Both the position numbers and the translations under genes were made by a program. Source: JAVBJV01 sp031555315 (lineage in GTDB: Bacteria; Pseudomonadota; Alphaproteobacteria; Acetobacterales; Acetobacteraceae). Taken from it: DNA of 64,000 nt. The DNA is taken from contig JAVBUO010000008.1 in assembly GCA_031555315.1 (NCBI GenBank), forward strand, positions 1 to 64,000, in the 5' to 3' direction. Within the stretch, counting starts at the first letter, position 1, and the number at the start of each line of letters is the position of its first letter. The notes under the pieces are model-generated. The model made no database searches. It was given only the letters and a program-made list of their open reading frames with translations, and was not told the origin of the DNA. Positions 49,187-57,845 of the stretch are shown here, one piece after another.

Positions 49187-50224
49187 TTACTTCAGGACGA
49201 TTTCCACGCGGCGGTTCTGCGGTTCACGCACACCGTCCGCCGTCGGAACCAGCGGGCGGCTTTCGCCGAACGCCTGGATGGTGATCGCGTTCTGCGACAC
49301 GCCCTGACGGACCAGTTCAGCCGCGACGTTCTGCGCACGCTGCAGCGACAGACGCTGGTTGTACGCCGCCGAACCCGAACGGTCGGCATGGCCCGACACT
49401 TCGATCGTCGTCACCGCGGCGCGCTGCGCGTTGGCAGCCGCTTCCCCGACGATCTGACGCGCACGGTCGGTCAGGTTGGCGCGGTTCCAGTCGAAGAACA
49501 CCAGATAGCTACGCGCAATCGTTTCCGCTGCCGGCGGAGGCGCAACCACGGGCGGCGGGGCCGTGTTGAACGCGAAACGCGCGCCGATCAGGAACGAGTG
49601 GTTCTGGTTTTCCATCTGCACGCCGCCGAATTCCGGATCCAGCGTCGCGAAGTAGCGGTATTCGGTGGTCACAGCCAGGCCAGGCACCGCGCCGATCGGG
49701 AACGCCAGACCGACGATCCCCTGATAGGCGAACTGGTTGTCCGAGCCGCTGTACACGGTGGAGTTGCCGCGACCGGTGCGGACGACGGACTTGCCGTCCA
49801 TCCACGCCCAGCCGGCACCGGCGCCGATATAGGGCGACATCCAGTCGATGCCCAGGTCGATGTCGAAGATCATGTTGGCCATGGCACTCCACTGGCTGAA
49901 CGTGCCATCGACATTGCCATACCGGCCAACACCGTTCACGCGCAGTGCATCGCCATCGTTGCTACGGTAACCGCCTTCGAGTTCCAGACGCAGGCCGTTG
50001 CCGAAGCCCCAGCCGAGGCTGCCCAAACCAACCCAGCCGCCGTCGAACGACTGGCGCCCCTCGACGGCATTGCCCTGAAGATCACGGCCCAGTTCCACAT
50101 CCGTGCCCTGACGGATGTTATACCCACCGCCCAGCGAAATGTACGGACCACTGACCGGCTGGGCGACGGCGATGGCGGGCGCGGCAAGAATGGTCGCAGC
50201 CAAAAGAGCGCTACGGAGCGTCAT
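49187..50224 (-). CDS. OmpA-family outer-membrane protein, copy 1
   Basis: 345 aa with AGGAGA ahead of the ATG. Signal peptide MTLRSALLAATILAAPAIAVAQ. An eight-strand OmpA-like beta barrel follows at about residues 23-220, alternating aromatic/polar strands such as PYISLGGGYNI, LRLELEGGYRSND and VTTEYRYFATLDPEF. A proline hinge (APPPVVAPPPAAE) leads to the peptidoglycan-binding OmpA C-terminal domain (YLVFFDWNRANLTDRARQIVGEAA...VSGHADRSGSAAYNQRLSLQRAQNVAAELV), containing the DAP-binding Asp and Arg. It tethers the outer membrane to the cell wall. A paralogue lies upstream. Confidence 0.94.
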   Translation of the reverse strand: MTLRSALLAATILAAPAIAVAQPVSGPYISLGGGYNIRQGTDVELGRDLQGNAVEGRQSFDGGWVGLGSLGWGFGNGLRLELEGGYRSNDGDALRVNGVGRYGNVDGTFSQWSAMANMIFDIDLGIDWMSPYIGAGAGWAWMDGKSVVRTGRGNSTVYSGSDNQFAYQGIVGLAFPIGAVPGLAVTTEYRYFATLDPEFGGVQMENQNHSFLIGARFAFNTAPPPVVAPPPAAETIARSYLVFFDWNRANLTDRARQIVGEAAANAQRAAVTTIEVSGHADRSGSAAYNQRLSLQRAQNVAAELVRQGVSQNAITIQAFGESRPLVPTADGVREPQNRRVEIVLK

Positions 50225-50552
50225 TCGATTATCTCCTGTTCTTATCCAAACAACATCCGCTTAGCCGGAGCCGATCTACAGAGGTCGCGAGTCCTGCCGT
50301 TCGCGGTATCAAGAACTTACACTGGAATGCTGCCAGAAGAAGCCCCATTCAGCGGTTTTTTCGTTGAGTGGTTTTTAAGCCACATATTAATATTGTACAA
50401 AAAGGCAATTAGTGATTATATTCTTATTTTTAAACAACGCCTTCCCCTCCTCCGCGGCATCATTCTGACCGTGGGCAACGCAACCCTGGATATGCAAACG
50501 GGGCGCCTCTTGGCGCCCCGTTCCGATTCTCGCAACCTCTGTCTCGTCTGAA
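50225..50552 (-). other. Intergenic region between the two OmpA-family genes
   Basis: It holds a terminator for the upstream copy near 50,500 and a strongly AT-rich block at about 50,350-50,440 that is the likely promoter region of copy 1, together with a long leader. No coding sequence or RNA gene is recognised. A similar AT-rich block precedes copy 2 at about 51,650-51,780. Confidence 0.6.
50497..50522 (-). terminator. Intrinsic terminator after OmpA-family copy 2
   Basis: AACGGGGCGCC and GGCGCCCCGTT form an 11-bp perfect stem with a 4-base loop; on the minus strand TTGCAT follows. Same design as the terminator after copy 1. Confidence 0.75.
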
Positions 50553-51554
50553 TTACTTCAGGACGATTTCCACGCGGCGGTTCTGCGGTTCACGCACACC
50601 GTCCGGAGTCGGAACCAGGGGACGGGTTTCGCCGAACGCCTGGATGGTGATCGCGGTCTGCGGCACACCCTGCTGGACCAGTTCGGCGGCAACGTTCTGC
50701 GCGCGACGCAGCGACAGGCGCTGGTTGTACGCAGCCGAGCCCGAACGGTCGGCATGGCCCGACACTTCGATCGTCGTCACCGCGGCCTGCCGCGAGGCCG
50801 CCGCCGCTTCGCTGATGATCTGACGCGCACGGTCGTTCAGGTTGGCGCGATCCCAGTCGAAGAACACCAGATAGCTGCGTGCAATCGAAACTTCTGCCGG
50901 CGGCGCCACCACGGCCGGTGCCGGATGGTTGAACGCATAGCGCGCACCGATCAGGAACGAGTGGTTGCGGTTCTGAAGCTCGACCCCGGCGAATTCCGGA
51001 TCCAGCGTCGCGAAATAGCGGTATTCCGCCGTGATCGCCAGACCAGGCAGCGGCGCGATCGGGAACGACAGACCGACGATGCCCTGATAGGCGAACTGGT
51101 TATCGGTGCCATCATACCAACGGGTGAACGCACCCGTGTTGACGGACCCGCTGCCGTCCATCCACGACCAGCCCACACCGGCGCCGACATAGGGCGACAT
51201 CCAGTCGACCCCGATGTCGAGGTCGAACAGCACATTGGCCATCACGCCCCACTGGTCGAGCCCACCACCGGCATCGGCGAACTTGCCGCGCCCGTCAAAG
51301 CGAACCGCATCGGTGTCATTCGTGCGGTAGAAGCCTTCGAGTTCCAAACGCAGGCCGTTGCCGAAGCCCCAGCCAAAGCTGCCCAGACCGGCCCAGCCGC
51401 CATCGTACGACTGACGGCCGCCATCGAACGAGCTGCTCTGCAGAATGTTGTAACCAGCACCCAGCGCGATATACGGACCGCTAACCGGCTGCGCGACTGC
51501 AACGGCAGGCGCTGCAAGTACGGCAGCTGCCAACAGTGTGCTACGGAGCGACAT
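50553..51554 (-). CDS. OmpA-family outer-membrane protein, copy 2
   Basis: 333 aa, paralogue of copy 1. Start at 51552-51554 (MSLRSTLLAAAVLAAPAVAVAQ) with AGGAGA eight bases upstream. Same barrel-hinge-peptidoglycan-domain plan. The C-terminal domain (YLVFFDWDRANLNDRARQIISEAA) and the last ~60 codons are almost identical to copy 1, while loops in the barrel differ (SSSFDGGRQSYDGG against TDVELGRDLQGNAVEGRQSFDGG). This pattern suggests duplication followed by surface-loop divergence or gene conversion at the 3' end. Confidence 0.94.
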   Translation of the reverse strand: MSLRSTLLAAAVLAAPAVAVAQPVSGPYIALGAGYNILQSSSFDGGRQSYDGGWAGLGSFGWGFGNGLRLELEGFYRTNDTDAVRFDGRGKFADAGGGLDQWGVMANVLFDLDIGVDWMSPYVGAGVGWSWMDGSGSVNTGAFTRWYDGTDNQFAYQGIVGLSFPIAPLPGLAITAEYRYFATLDPEFAGVELQNRNHSFLIGARYAFNHPAPAVVAPPAEVSIARSYLVFFDWDRANLNDRARQIISEAAAASRQAAVTTIEVSGHADRSGSAAYNQRLSLRRAQNVAAELVQQGVPQTAITIQAFGETRPLVPTPDGVREPQNRRVEIVLK

Positions 51555-51770
51555 ACCCAATCTCCTGATTTATACCAAAATACATATCCCGCCGAGCTGG
51601 AACCCAGAGCCAGAGGTCGCAGACTCCCGCCGTTACGGTGATCTTAACTTACACGGGAAATGTCCAAACGGTAGTGTCAATTCAGGGTTTTTCCGCCATT
51701 GCGCTATTTTTACAACAACACGCATTTCACAACGTGTTTTTTATGCATATTCGTAATATTCAGACACGTC

Positions 51771-52103
51771 TTAAAGTATATAAAACTCGAACGGAGGACA
51801 CAGATCCGGCGCTTCGAATTCCAGTACCCACAGATCCGGATCCATACGTACCTGCCGGGCGATATAGGCATCGGCCTCGCCCTGCGTCACCGCCTCGGCC
51901 CCGGTGCCGCGAATCCAGGCCGGCGCGCCCTGTGCGGTGCGCGCCTGGCTGAGCACCGACAGCCCCGCAGATCCGCGCAATACCACCAGAACGCCACCGG
52001 AATCGGGATCGCCCTTGCGCAGAACCACCCCGAATCGCCCGGTCTGATCGCCACGCCGCAGCGCCATCGACACCCAGATCCCCGTTTTCACGCGCGCTTC
52101 CAC
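51771..52103 (-). CDS. DUF1491 family protein
   Basis: 110 aa from a GTG start at 52101-52103 with GGGGGT ahead. VEARVKTGIWVSMALRRGDQTGRFGVVLRKGDPDSGGVLVVL, followed by WIRGTGAEAVTQGEADAYIARQVRMDPDLWVLEFE, matches DUF1491, a small family almost confined to Alphaproteobacteria with no known function. The reading frame extends a further 62 codons upstream, but that part has no resemblance to the family and overlaps a divergent gene. The C-terminal PFEFYIL reaches into an AT-rich gap. Confidence 0.82.
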   Translation of the reverse strand: MEARVKTGIWVSMALRRGDQTGRFGVVLRKGDPDSGGVLVVLRGSAGLSVLSQARTAQGAPAWIRGTGAEAVTQGEADAYIARQVRMDPDLWVLEFEAPDLCPPFEFYIL

Positions 52104-52197
52104 GGCACCCCCAAAATTCTGTCTCCTGTGCCTTGAACCTTGCCCGGCGCTTTGCGACAACCCCTCCGACGATTCCAGCCGTTGAACGAGGCCCTGC

Positions 52198-52410
52198 ATG
52201 AGCAAGAACCTGACCAAAGGCCAGCAACAATACGAGGCCCGCCGCGCGGCCAAGGCCGGCATGAGTCTGGAAAAATGGCTGGAAACCAAGGAAAAACAGC
52301 ATCAGGCCGAAGCCCGCGCCGCCGAAAAGGCCACCCGGGAGGCCGCCGCCGCCAAAAAGCCCGGTTTTTTCGGCCGCCTTCTGGACAAAGCCCATAAGCC
52401 ACTCAGCTAG
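52198..52410 (+). CDS. Small basic helical protein
   Basis: 70 aa: MSKNLTKGQQQYEARRAAKAGMSLEKWLETKEKQ, then an Ala/Lys/Glu-rich helix, ending KKPGFFGRLLDKAHKPLS. No signal or membrane span. Charged and probably largely helical. I recognise no named family, though similar small proteins beside DUF1491 occur in related genomes as far as I recall. The stop TAG at 52408-52410 lies in the ribosome-site region of the next gene. Confidence 0.65.
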   Translation: MSKNLTKGQQQYEARRAAKAGMSLEKWLETKEKQHQAEARAAEKATREAAAAKKPGFFGRLLDKAHKPLS

Positions 52411-52417
52411 GACAGGC

Positions 52418-53359
52418 ACGACTCCATCTCTCCTCGCCGCCCATGCCGACTGGTCGGCGGCGGCGGGCAAACGCTGGGTCTGCCACGCCGGCAACTACGG
52501 CGCCCTCTGGCGGGCCAGCCTTCCCGTACCGGTCGGTGATCCCGGCCGATTCCTGCCGGATCTGCTGGACCGGGCGGCAGGGACACCGGTTGCGCTCGGG
52601 GTCGATTTCCCGCTCGGCCTGCCGCGCGCTTATGCGCAGCGCCATCTCGGGCAGGCGGATTTTCCGGCCTTTCTGCGCAGCCTGCACGCCGGATCGGTAT
52701 TTTTCGACGTCTGCGCAACCCTCGACGAGCTCCGCCCCGACCGCCCCTTCTATCCGCAGCGCGGCCGCAAGGGGATGACGCGCGCCGCCCATGCCGTGGC
52801 GCTCGGGTTGCAGAACGCGGCCGCGCTGTCGCGCGCCTGCGACCGCGCCACCCATGAACGCCCGGCCGGCGCGCCGCCGTTCTGGACCCTGGGCGCCAAT
52901 CAGTCGGGCAAAGCGGCGATCGCAGCATGGCGCGACATGCTGTGCCCGGCGCTCGCCGCGCAACTGCCCTTGCTGTTATGGCCGTTCGCCGGCGATTTCC
53001 GCGCCTTGTTGCGCCCGGGCGGCATTGCGCTGGCCGAGACATACCCCGCGCAAGCGTTGCGACTTCTGGAGCTGCGCCTGCAGGGCAGCAAGCGCCGCCA
53101 GCCGGACCGCGCCGCGCTGGCGCCTGCTCTGCGCGCGCGGATGCGGCGGATGAACGTGCATCCGGACAAGGAACTGACAGACGCCATCAAGGCCGGTTTC
53201 GACCCCCGCCCGCACGGCGAGGACCAGTTCGATTCCCTGCTGGGGCTGCTGAACGTCATCGCAGTGGTGGACGGACACGCGCCGGACGGCACCCCCGACG
53301 ATCCCATGCTGCGGATCTGGGAAGGCTGGGTGCTGGGCCAGACCGCCCTGCCCGCCTGA
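52418..53359 (+). CDS. DUF429-like protein with a non-canonical (ACG) start
   Basis: 313 aa if started at ACG 52418-52420. The frame is open from 52265 and has no ATG, GTG, TTG or CTG before 52775, yet family-like sequence begins at about 52,430: LLAAHADWSAAAGKRWVCHAG, then ALGVDFPLGLPRAYAQRHLG and TLDELRPDRPFYPQRGRKGMTRA. AGGACAGG at 52409-52416 is well placed for an ACG start giving (M)TPSLLAAHADWS. One T-to-C change from ATG would explain it. The later part has WTLGANQSGKAAI, ALAETYPAQALRLLELR and the acidic GEDQFDSLLGLLNVIAVVDGH, typical of DUF429, an RNase H-like fold of unknown function. Alternatives are a sequencing error, a real ACG start, or frameshifting from the upstream gene. Confidence 0.75.
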   Translation, partial: TTPSLLAAHADWSAAAGKRWVCHAGNYGALWRASLPVPVGDPGRFLPDLLDRAAGTPVALGVDFPLGLPRAYAQRHLGQADFPAFLRSLHAGSVFFDVCATLDELRPDRPFYPQRGRKGMTRAAHAVALGLQNAAALSRACDRATHERPAGAPPFWTLGANQSGKAAIAAWRDMLCPALAAQLPLLLWPFAGDFRALLRPGGIALAETYPAQALRLLELRLQGSKRRQPDRAALAPALRARMRRMNVHPDKELTDAIKAGFDPRPHGEDQFDSLLGLLNVIAVVDGHAPDGTPDDPMLRIWEGWVLGQTALPA

Positions 53360-53422
53360 ACCTTCCGGATTGCTCCCAGAGACTGCACAAGAAAGCGCCA
53401 CCAGCCGGCCGCCCCTGTCGCA

Positions 53423-54226
53423 TTACCGGACGGCCCCCGCGTAATGCGCCACGAATCGCGCACCGGCCTCCACCAGACGCGCCGTCAGTTGCGCACCGAT
53501 CCCGGCTGAAACATGCGTGGCATCGGCGAACACGCCGTTCGGGGCGATCTCGTCCAGTTCGACCGGCACCTGCACCTCGACCCCCTCGAACAGCACCGAA
53601 CCGAAATTCGACACGTCCAGCCCCAGCACCTTGGGCGGCGGGTTCGGCGCGGGCACCATGTCCATGCGCACCAGATCGGGAAACAGGTGCATCGCCACAC
53701 TGCCCAGCGGATTGGCGCCATGCCCAGACGAACGCTGCGCGACCTCGGGCTCCACGATCCCCGGCAGCAGCGCCGCCGCCACCCGCCACAGATAGAACGA
53801 CGGCACCAGCACACCCCGCGCGCGATAGACCTCCTGCGTCACGTCGTGAATCGCCTGGCTGTTCCCGCCATGCCCGTTGATCACGATGATGCGCGACAGG
53901 TCGTGGCGTAGCAGGCAGGCGAGCATGTCGCCGATCACGCTGCGGATCGTCGCCTGCGACAGGGCGATGCCGCCCGGCATGGTGCCGAAGAAATCCGCCC
54001 CGCCGAACGGCAGCACGGGCGCCACCAGGGTTTCCGTACCGGCGTCGCGGGCGGCAGCGGCGATCTGCAACGCCACCTTTTCGGCCGACAGATAATCCCC
54101 CATCGGCGCATAGGGCCCCTGATCCTCGTGACTGCCCATCGGCAGCAGGATGACCGGGCGGCGGGCCAGCACCACCCGCGCCTCGCCGCCGGTCAATTCG
54201 CCCATGCGCAGCTTCAGGTTCTCCAT
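53423..54226 (-). CDS. Creatininase-family amidohydrolase
   Basis: 267 aa. Metal-binding motifs of the family: LLPMGSHEDQGPYAPMGDYLSAEK (Glu, His, Asp), IIVINGHGGNSQAIHD and SSGHGANPLGSVAMHLFPDLVRMD. Members include creatinine amidohydrolase and enzymes of coenzyme biosynthesis (MftE-like), and substrate cannot be assigned here. The start was placed at MENLKLRMGELT; a long upstream extension is out-of-frame shadow of the next gene. It follows an M20 amidohydrolase on the same strand by 52 bases, suggesting a joint route for an amide or cyclic compound. Confidence 0.88.
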   Translation of the reverse strand: MENLKLRMGELTGGEARVVLARRPVILLPMGSHEDQGPYAPMGDYLSAEKVALQIAAAARDAGTETLVAPVLPFGGADFFGTMPGGIALSQATIRSVIGDMLACLLRHDLSRIIVINGHGGNSQAIHDVTQEVYRARGVLVPSFYLWRVAAALLPGIVEPEVAQRSSGHGANPLGSVAMHLFPDLVRMDMVPAPNPPPKVLGLDVSNFGSVLFEGVEVQVPVELDEIAPNGVFADATHVSAGIGAQLTARLVEAGARFVAHYAGAVR

Positions 54227-54278
54227 CGCCGTTATCCTATTCTGCCTGCCCGTTTCACCGTGCAGTCTCAAAACGGAT

Positions 54279-55463
54279 TTACGACAGCATGTCCAGTGCC
54301 GCCCGCGACAGCGCCTCGACCCCCAGGGCGATACAACGTTCATCGGGCTGGTAGTCGGAATTGTGCAGCTTGTCCCGCCGCCCCGGCGCGCCCGAGCCGA
54401 TCTTGAGCTGGAACGACGGCACACGCTGCGCGATGAACGCGAAATCCTCGCCGCCCATGGTCGGATTTTCCTCGACCGCCACGTCGTCGCCCAACTGGCG
54501 GCGGACGCTGGCGATCGTGCGGTCGACGATCGCGCGGTCGTTGACCATCGGCGGCACGCCGCGTTCATAGACCAGATCCGCCCGCGCCCGCATCGATCCC
54601 TCCAGCCCGGCGCACAGCCGCGCGATGGCGCGTTCCGCCGCGTCGCGCGCTTCGTCGTGCAACGCGCGCACGGTGCCCTTGATGATCACGGTGTCGGGAA
54701 TGATGTTGTGGATGAAGCCGCCCGAGAACATGCCCACCGTCACCACCGCCGGATACAACGGCCGCACCTCGCGCGAGACCACGGTTTGCAACTGGGTCAC
54801 CAGGGTCGCCGCCGCGACGATCGGGTCGACCGACAGATGCGGATGCGCCGCATGCCCGCCATTGCCATGCACGGTGATGTCGAAACGATCCGCCGCCGCC
54901 AGCGCCGGGCCGTATGTATAAGCGAACTTGCCGACCGCGAGGCCCGGCTGGTTGTGCAGCGACAATGCGAAATCGACCTTCGGGTCGTCCAGCACCCCAG
55001 CGTCGATCATGCCGGCTGCGCCGCCCACCACTTCCTCGGCGGGCTGGAACATCAGCTTCACGCGCCCGGCCAGTTGCGGCGCCATTTTCTGCAGCACCTC
55101 GGCCACGCCGATCAGCGTCGTGGTATGCAGATCGTGCCCGCAGGCGTGCATCCTGTTTTCGTACCGGGACGCCCAGGGCAGCCCGGTCAGCTCGGGCATC
55201 GGCAGCGCGTCCATGTCGGCGCGGATCAGCAGCGTCGGCCCCGGCCGGCCGCCTTCGATCAGTCCGATCACACCGGTCTTGTTGACCCCGGTCCGATGCG
55301 GAATGCCCAGCCGGGCCAGCTCGGCCGCCACCGTCCCCGCCGTGCGCACTTCCTCGAACGCCAGTTCCGGATGCGCATGAATGTCGCGACGGATTTCGAG
55401 CAGACGGGCTTCAATCCCCTTTGTTGTTTCGTTTATGAAACGTTGCGGGTCGTTGATCGTCAC
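54279..55463 (-). CDS. M20 family metallo-amidohydrolase (hippurate hydrolase/IAA-amino acid hydrolase-like)
   Basis: 394 aa from GTG at 55461-55463, with GGAG eight bases upstream. Two-domain M20D peptidase: LEIRRDIHAHPELAFEE, LLIRADMDALPMPE, HACGHDLHTTTLIG, LMFQPAEEVVGGAAGMI and HNQPGL, all metal-ligand or catalytic segments. A dimerisation domain is inserted (GNGGHAAHPHLSVDPIVAAATLV). It cleaves N-acyl amino acids or related amides. It is divergent from tctB-tctA, so the products may be carboxylates imported or exported by that system. Confidence 0.92.
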   Translation of the reverse strand: MTINDPQRFINETTKGIEARLLEIRRDIHAHPELAFEEVRTAGTVAAELARLGIPHRTGVNKTGVIGLIEGGRPGPTLLIRADMDALPMPELTGLPWASRYENRMHACGHDLHTTTLIGVAEVLQKMAPQLAGRVKLMFQPAEEVVGGAAGMIDAGVLDDPKVDFALSLHNQPGLAVGKFAYTYGPALAAADRFDITVHGNGGHAAHPHLSVDPIVAAATLVTQLQTVVSREVRPLYPAVVTVGMFSGGFIHNIIPDTVIIKGTVRALHDEARDAAERAIARLCAGLEGSMRARADLVYERGVPPMVNDRAIVDRTIASVRRQLGDDVAVEENPTMGGEDFAFIAQRVPSFQLKIGSGAPGRRDKLHNSDYQPDERCIALGVEALSRAALDMLS

Positions 55464-55826
55464 AAGCAATTCTCCATGGGAATATTTGCCCTTCTGTCGC
55501 TGCGGAAAGCCTTGATTTCGGGATATCGTCGACGATAGTGCCGCCAACCGGGCATTCTGGCAATCGCGCCCTTTTGCGGAATTCTCTGGATCGGATACGT
55601 AATTTCTCGTCTGATTATGAAAGTCTGTTGAGGAAGAAGACTGCCTATGCCATAGAGACATGACACCCATGAAAATTTGGGCACAAAAACTTTGTTTTTG
55701 AGACGGGGGAAAACTTAACACGCGCCGCACGCTTCGGTGTTCGGCCAACGTCATGGGCATGATGCATCGTCCGATGCCATCATGTTTCTCTCGTGCCCTA
55801 CGACTGACACGCCAAGGAAACAGCTA
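55464..55826. other. Divergent intergenic region between the M20 gene and tctB
   Basis: 363 bases with no convincing gene. It contains a perfect inverted repeat CAAAAAC-TTT-GTTTTTG at 55684-55700, possibly an operator or the loop of an RNA hairpin, and AT-rich stretches suitable for promoters of both flanking operons. A frame running from 55737 into tctB has no family-like sequence before 55827. Confidence 0.55.
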
Positions 55827-56294
55827 ATGAATAAACTCAGATTAAACGCCAAGGACCTGAGCGCCGGCGGCATCCTGATCGCTGTCGCGATCTTCGGGCT
55901 GGTCGCCAACTATTACGGCCACGACTTCGGTACGGCCCGCCGCATGGGGCCCGGTTACATGCCGGCGCTGGTCTGCGGGTTGCTGCTGTTTCTCGGCATT
56001 CTGGTCACGTCGATCGGACTGAACAATGGGCCGGACGCGCTGGAACGCTGGGCGTTTAAAGAACTGATTCTGATTCTGGTCGCCTTCGCGCTATTCGGTT
56101 TCATGATCGAGAAGATCGGCTTCGCCCTGTCGATCGCCCTGACGGTCGTCATCGCCGCGCTGGCCGACAAGACCCAGACCATCATCGGCACGATCGGCTG
56201 TATCCTGTTTCTGATCGCGCTGTGCTGGTTCGTCTTCATCTGGGGACTGGATCTGCGCCTGCCGATGTTCCCGCCGTCCCTCGTTCAGTACTAA
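55827..56294 (+). CDS. tctB: Tripartite tricarboxylate transporter small permease TctB
   Basis: 155 aa, four hydrophobic spans (LSAGGILIAVAIFGLVANYYG, MPALVCGLLLFLGILVTSIGL, ELILILVAFALFGFMIEKIGF and TIGCILFLIALCWFVFIWGLDL), the TctB layout. AAGGAAA precedes the ATG. It partners the large TctA permease 15 bases downstream. A receptor is not adjacent; the nearest Bug receptors are at 33.6-35.5 kb. Confidence 0.9.
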   Translation: MNKLRLNAKDLSAGGILIAVAIFGLVANYYGHDFGTARRMGPGYMPALVCGLLLFLGILVTSIGLNNGPDALERWAFKELILILVAFALFGFMIEKIGFALSIALTVVIAALADKTQTIIGTIGCILFLIALCWFVFIWGLDLRLPMFPPSLVQY

Positions 56295-56309
56295 GAATAA
56301 GAAACGTCA

Positions 56310-57797
56310 ATGATCGAAAATCTCGCTCTCGGCTTCTCCGTCGCCTTCGGTCTGAAGAATCTCGCTTTCGCGCTGATCGGCGCGCTGGTCGGCACGGCCA
56401 TCGGGGTGCTGCCAGGAATTGGCCCGGTCGCCACCATCTCGCTGCTGCTGCCGCTGACCTTCGGCGTTGAGCCGGTCACCGCCATCATCATGCTGGCCGG
56501 CATCTATTACGGCGCCCAGTACGGCGGTTCGACCACCGCGATCCTGCTCAACCTGCCGGGCGAGGTCTCGTCCGTCGTCACCACGCTGGAAGGCTACAAG
56601 ATGGCGCGCAACGGGCGCGCCGGCGCGGCGCTCAGCATCGCGGCGCTGGGCTCGTTCTTCGCGGGCTGCGTGGCGACGGTACTGGTCGCCGCCACCGGCC
56701 CGGCGCTGACATCGGTGGCGCTGTCGTTCGGTTCGGCCGACTATTTCAGCCTGATGCTGCTCGGCCTGATCATTTCGGCCGTGCTGGCACAGGGCAGCGT
56801 GTTGAAGGCGGTCGCCATGGTGGTGCTGGGCGTGGCGCTGGGCCTGGTCGGCACCGACGTGCAGACCGGCCAGCAGCGTTTCACCTTCGGCGTCCCGGAA
56901 CTGGCCGACGGTATCGGCTTCGTCGCGCTCGCTATGGGGCTGTTCGGCATCGCCGAAATCATCCTGAACCTCGAACGTCCGGAAGCGCGCTCGATCCTCA
57001 CCTCGAAGGTCGGCAGCCTGTTGCTGACCAAGGAGGAAGCGAAACGCGCCACGCCGTCCGTGATACGCGGCACACTGCTCGGCTCGGTGCTGGGCATCCT
57101 GCCGGGCGGCGGCGCGTCGCTGGCATCGTTCGGGTCCTACATGATGGAACGCCGCCTCTCGAAGGGCCGGGCCGATTTCGGCAACGGCGCGATCGAAGGC
57201 GTGGCGGGGCCGGAGAGCGCCAACAACGCCGCCGCGCAGACATCGTTCATCCCGCTGCTGACGCTGGGTATTCCGGCCAACGCGGTGATGGCGCTGATGG
57301 TCGGCGCGCTGATCATCCACGGCATTCAGCCCGGCCCGCGCATGATGAGCTCGCAGCCCGAACTGTTCTGGGGGCTGATCGCCAGCATGTGGCTGGGCAA
57401 CCTGATGCTGCTGGTCATCAATCTGCCGATGATCGGCATGTGGGTGAAGCTGCTGCAGGTGCCCTACAAGTTCCTGTATCCGTCGATCCTGATCTTCTGC
57501 GCGGTCGGCGTTTACGACAACAATTCGTTCAATATCTATCAGACCGCCATCTTCGGTCTGATCGGCTATCTGTTCGCCAAGGTGAAGCTGGAACCGGCGC
57601 CGCTGCTGATCGGCTTCGTGCTCGGGCCGATGATGGAGGAACACCTGCGCCGCGCCATGCTGTTGTCGCGCGGCAGTGTGGAGGTCTTCTATCAGAGCCC
57701 GATCAGCGCGACGCTGCTGGTGATAAGCGCACTCATGTTGGCCGCCATGCTGCTGCCCAGCATCCGGCACAAAAAGGACGAAGCCCTGGCCGGCTGA
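56310..57797 (+). CDS. tctA: Tripartite tricarboxylate transporter large permease TctA
   Basis: 495 aa, about eleven to twelve spans. TctA signatures: IGALVGTAIGVLPGIGPVATISLLLPLTFG, GIYYGAQYGGSTTAILLNLPGE, the second repeat GSVLGILPGGGASLASFGSYMMER and AGPESANNAAAQTSFIPLLTLGIPANAVMALM. Secondary carboxylate uptake driven by ion gradients. Follows tctB and ends at a strong terminator. Confidence 0.95.
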   Translation: MIENLALGFSVAFGLKNLAFALIGALVGTAIGVLPGIGPVATISLLLPLTFGVEPVTAIIMLAGIYYGAQYGGSTTAILLNLPGEVSSVVTTLEGYKMARNGRAGAALSIAALGSFFAGCVATVLVAATGPALTSVALSFGSADYFSLMLLGLIISAVLAQGSVLKAVAMVVLGVALGLVGTDVQTGQQRFTFGVPELADGIGFVALAMGLFGIAEIILNLERPEARSILTSKVGSLLLTKEEAKRATPSVIRGTLLGSVLGILPGGGASLASFGSYMMERRLSKGRADFGNGAIEGVAGPESANNAAAQTSFIPLLTLGIPANAVMALMVGALIIHGIQPGPRMMSSQPELFWGLIASMWLGNLMLLVINLPMIGMWVKLLQVPYKFLYPSILIFCAVGVYDNNSFNIYQTAIFGLIGYLFAKVKLEPAPLLIGFVLGPMMEEHLRRAMLLSRGSVEVFYQSPISATLLVISALMLAAMLLPSIRHKKDEALAG

Positions 57798-57815
57798 CAG
57801 GGTGATGCAGCCAAC

Positions 57816-57845
57816 AAAAATACCCGGGTTTTCCCGGGTATTTTT
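57816..57845 (+). terminator. Strong intrinsic terminator after tctA
   Basis: AAAAATACCCGGG-TTTT-CCCGGGTATTTTT, 13 paired bases including A-U ends and a clear U-run. The hairpin is symmetrical enough to work in both directions. Confidence 0.9.

Noticed and set aside
51760..52494. 244-aa minus-strand frame over the DUF1491 gene
   Set aside because: A different frame in the same strand gives the recognisable DUF1491 sequence; this one is Gly/Arg-rich and shows no motif.
52775..53359. First ATG of the DUF429 frame as the gene start
   Set aside because: Family-like residues (ADWSAAAGKRW, GVDFPLGLPRAYA) are encoded well upstream of it.
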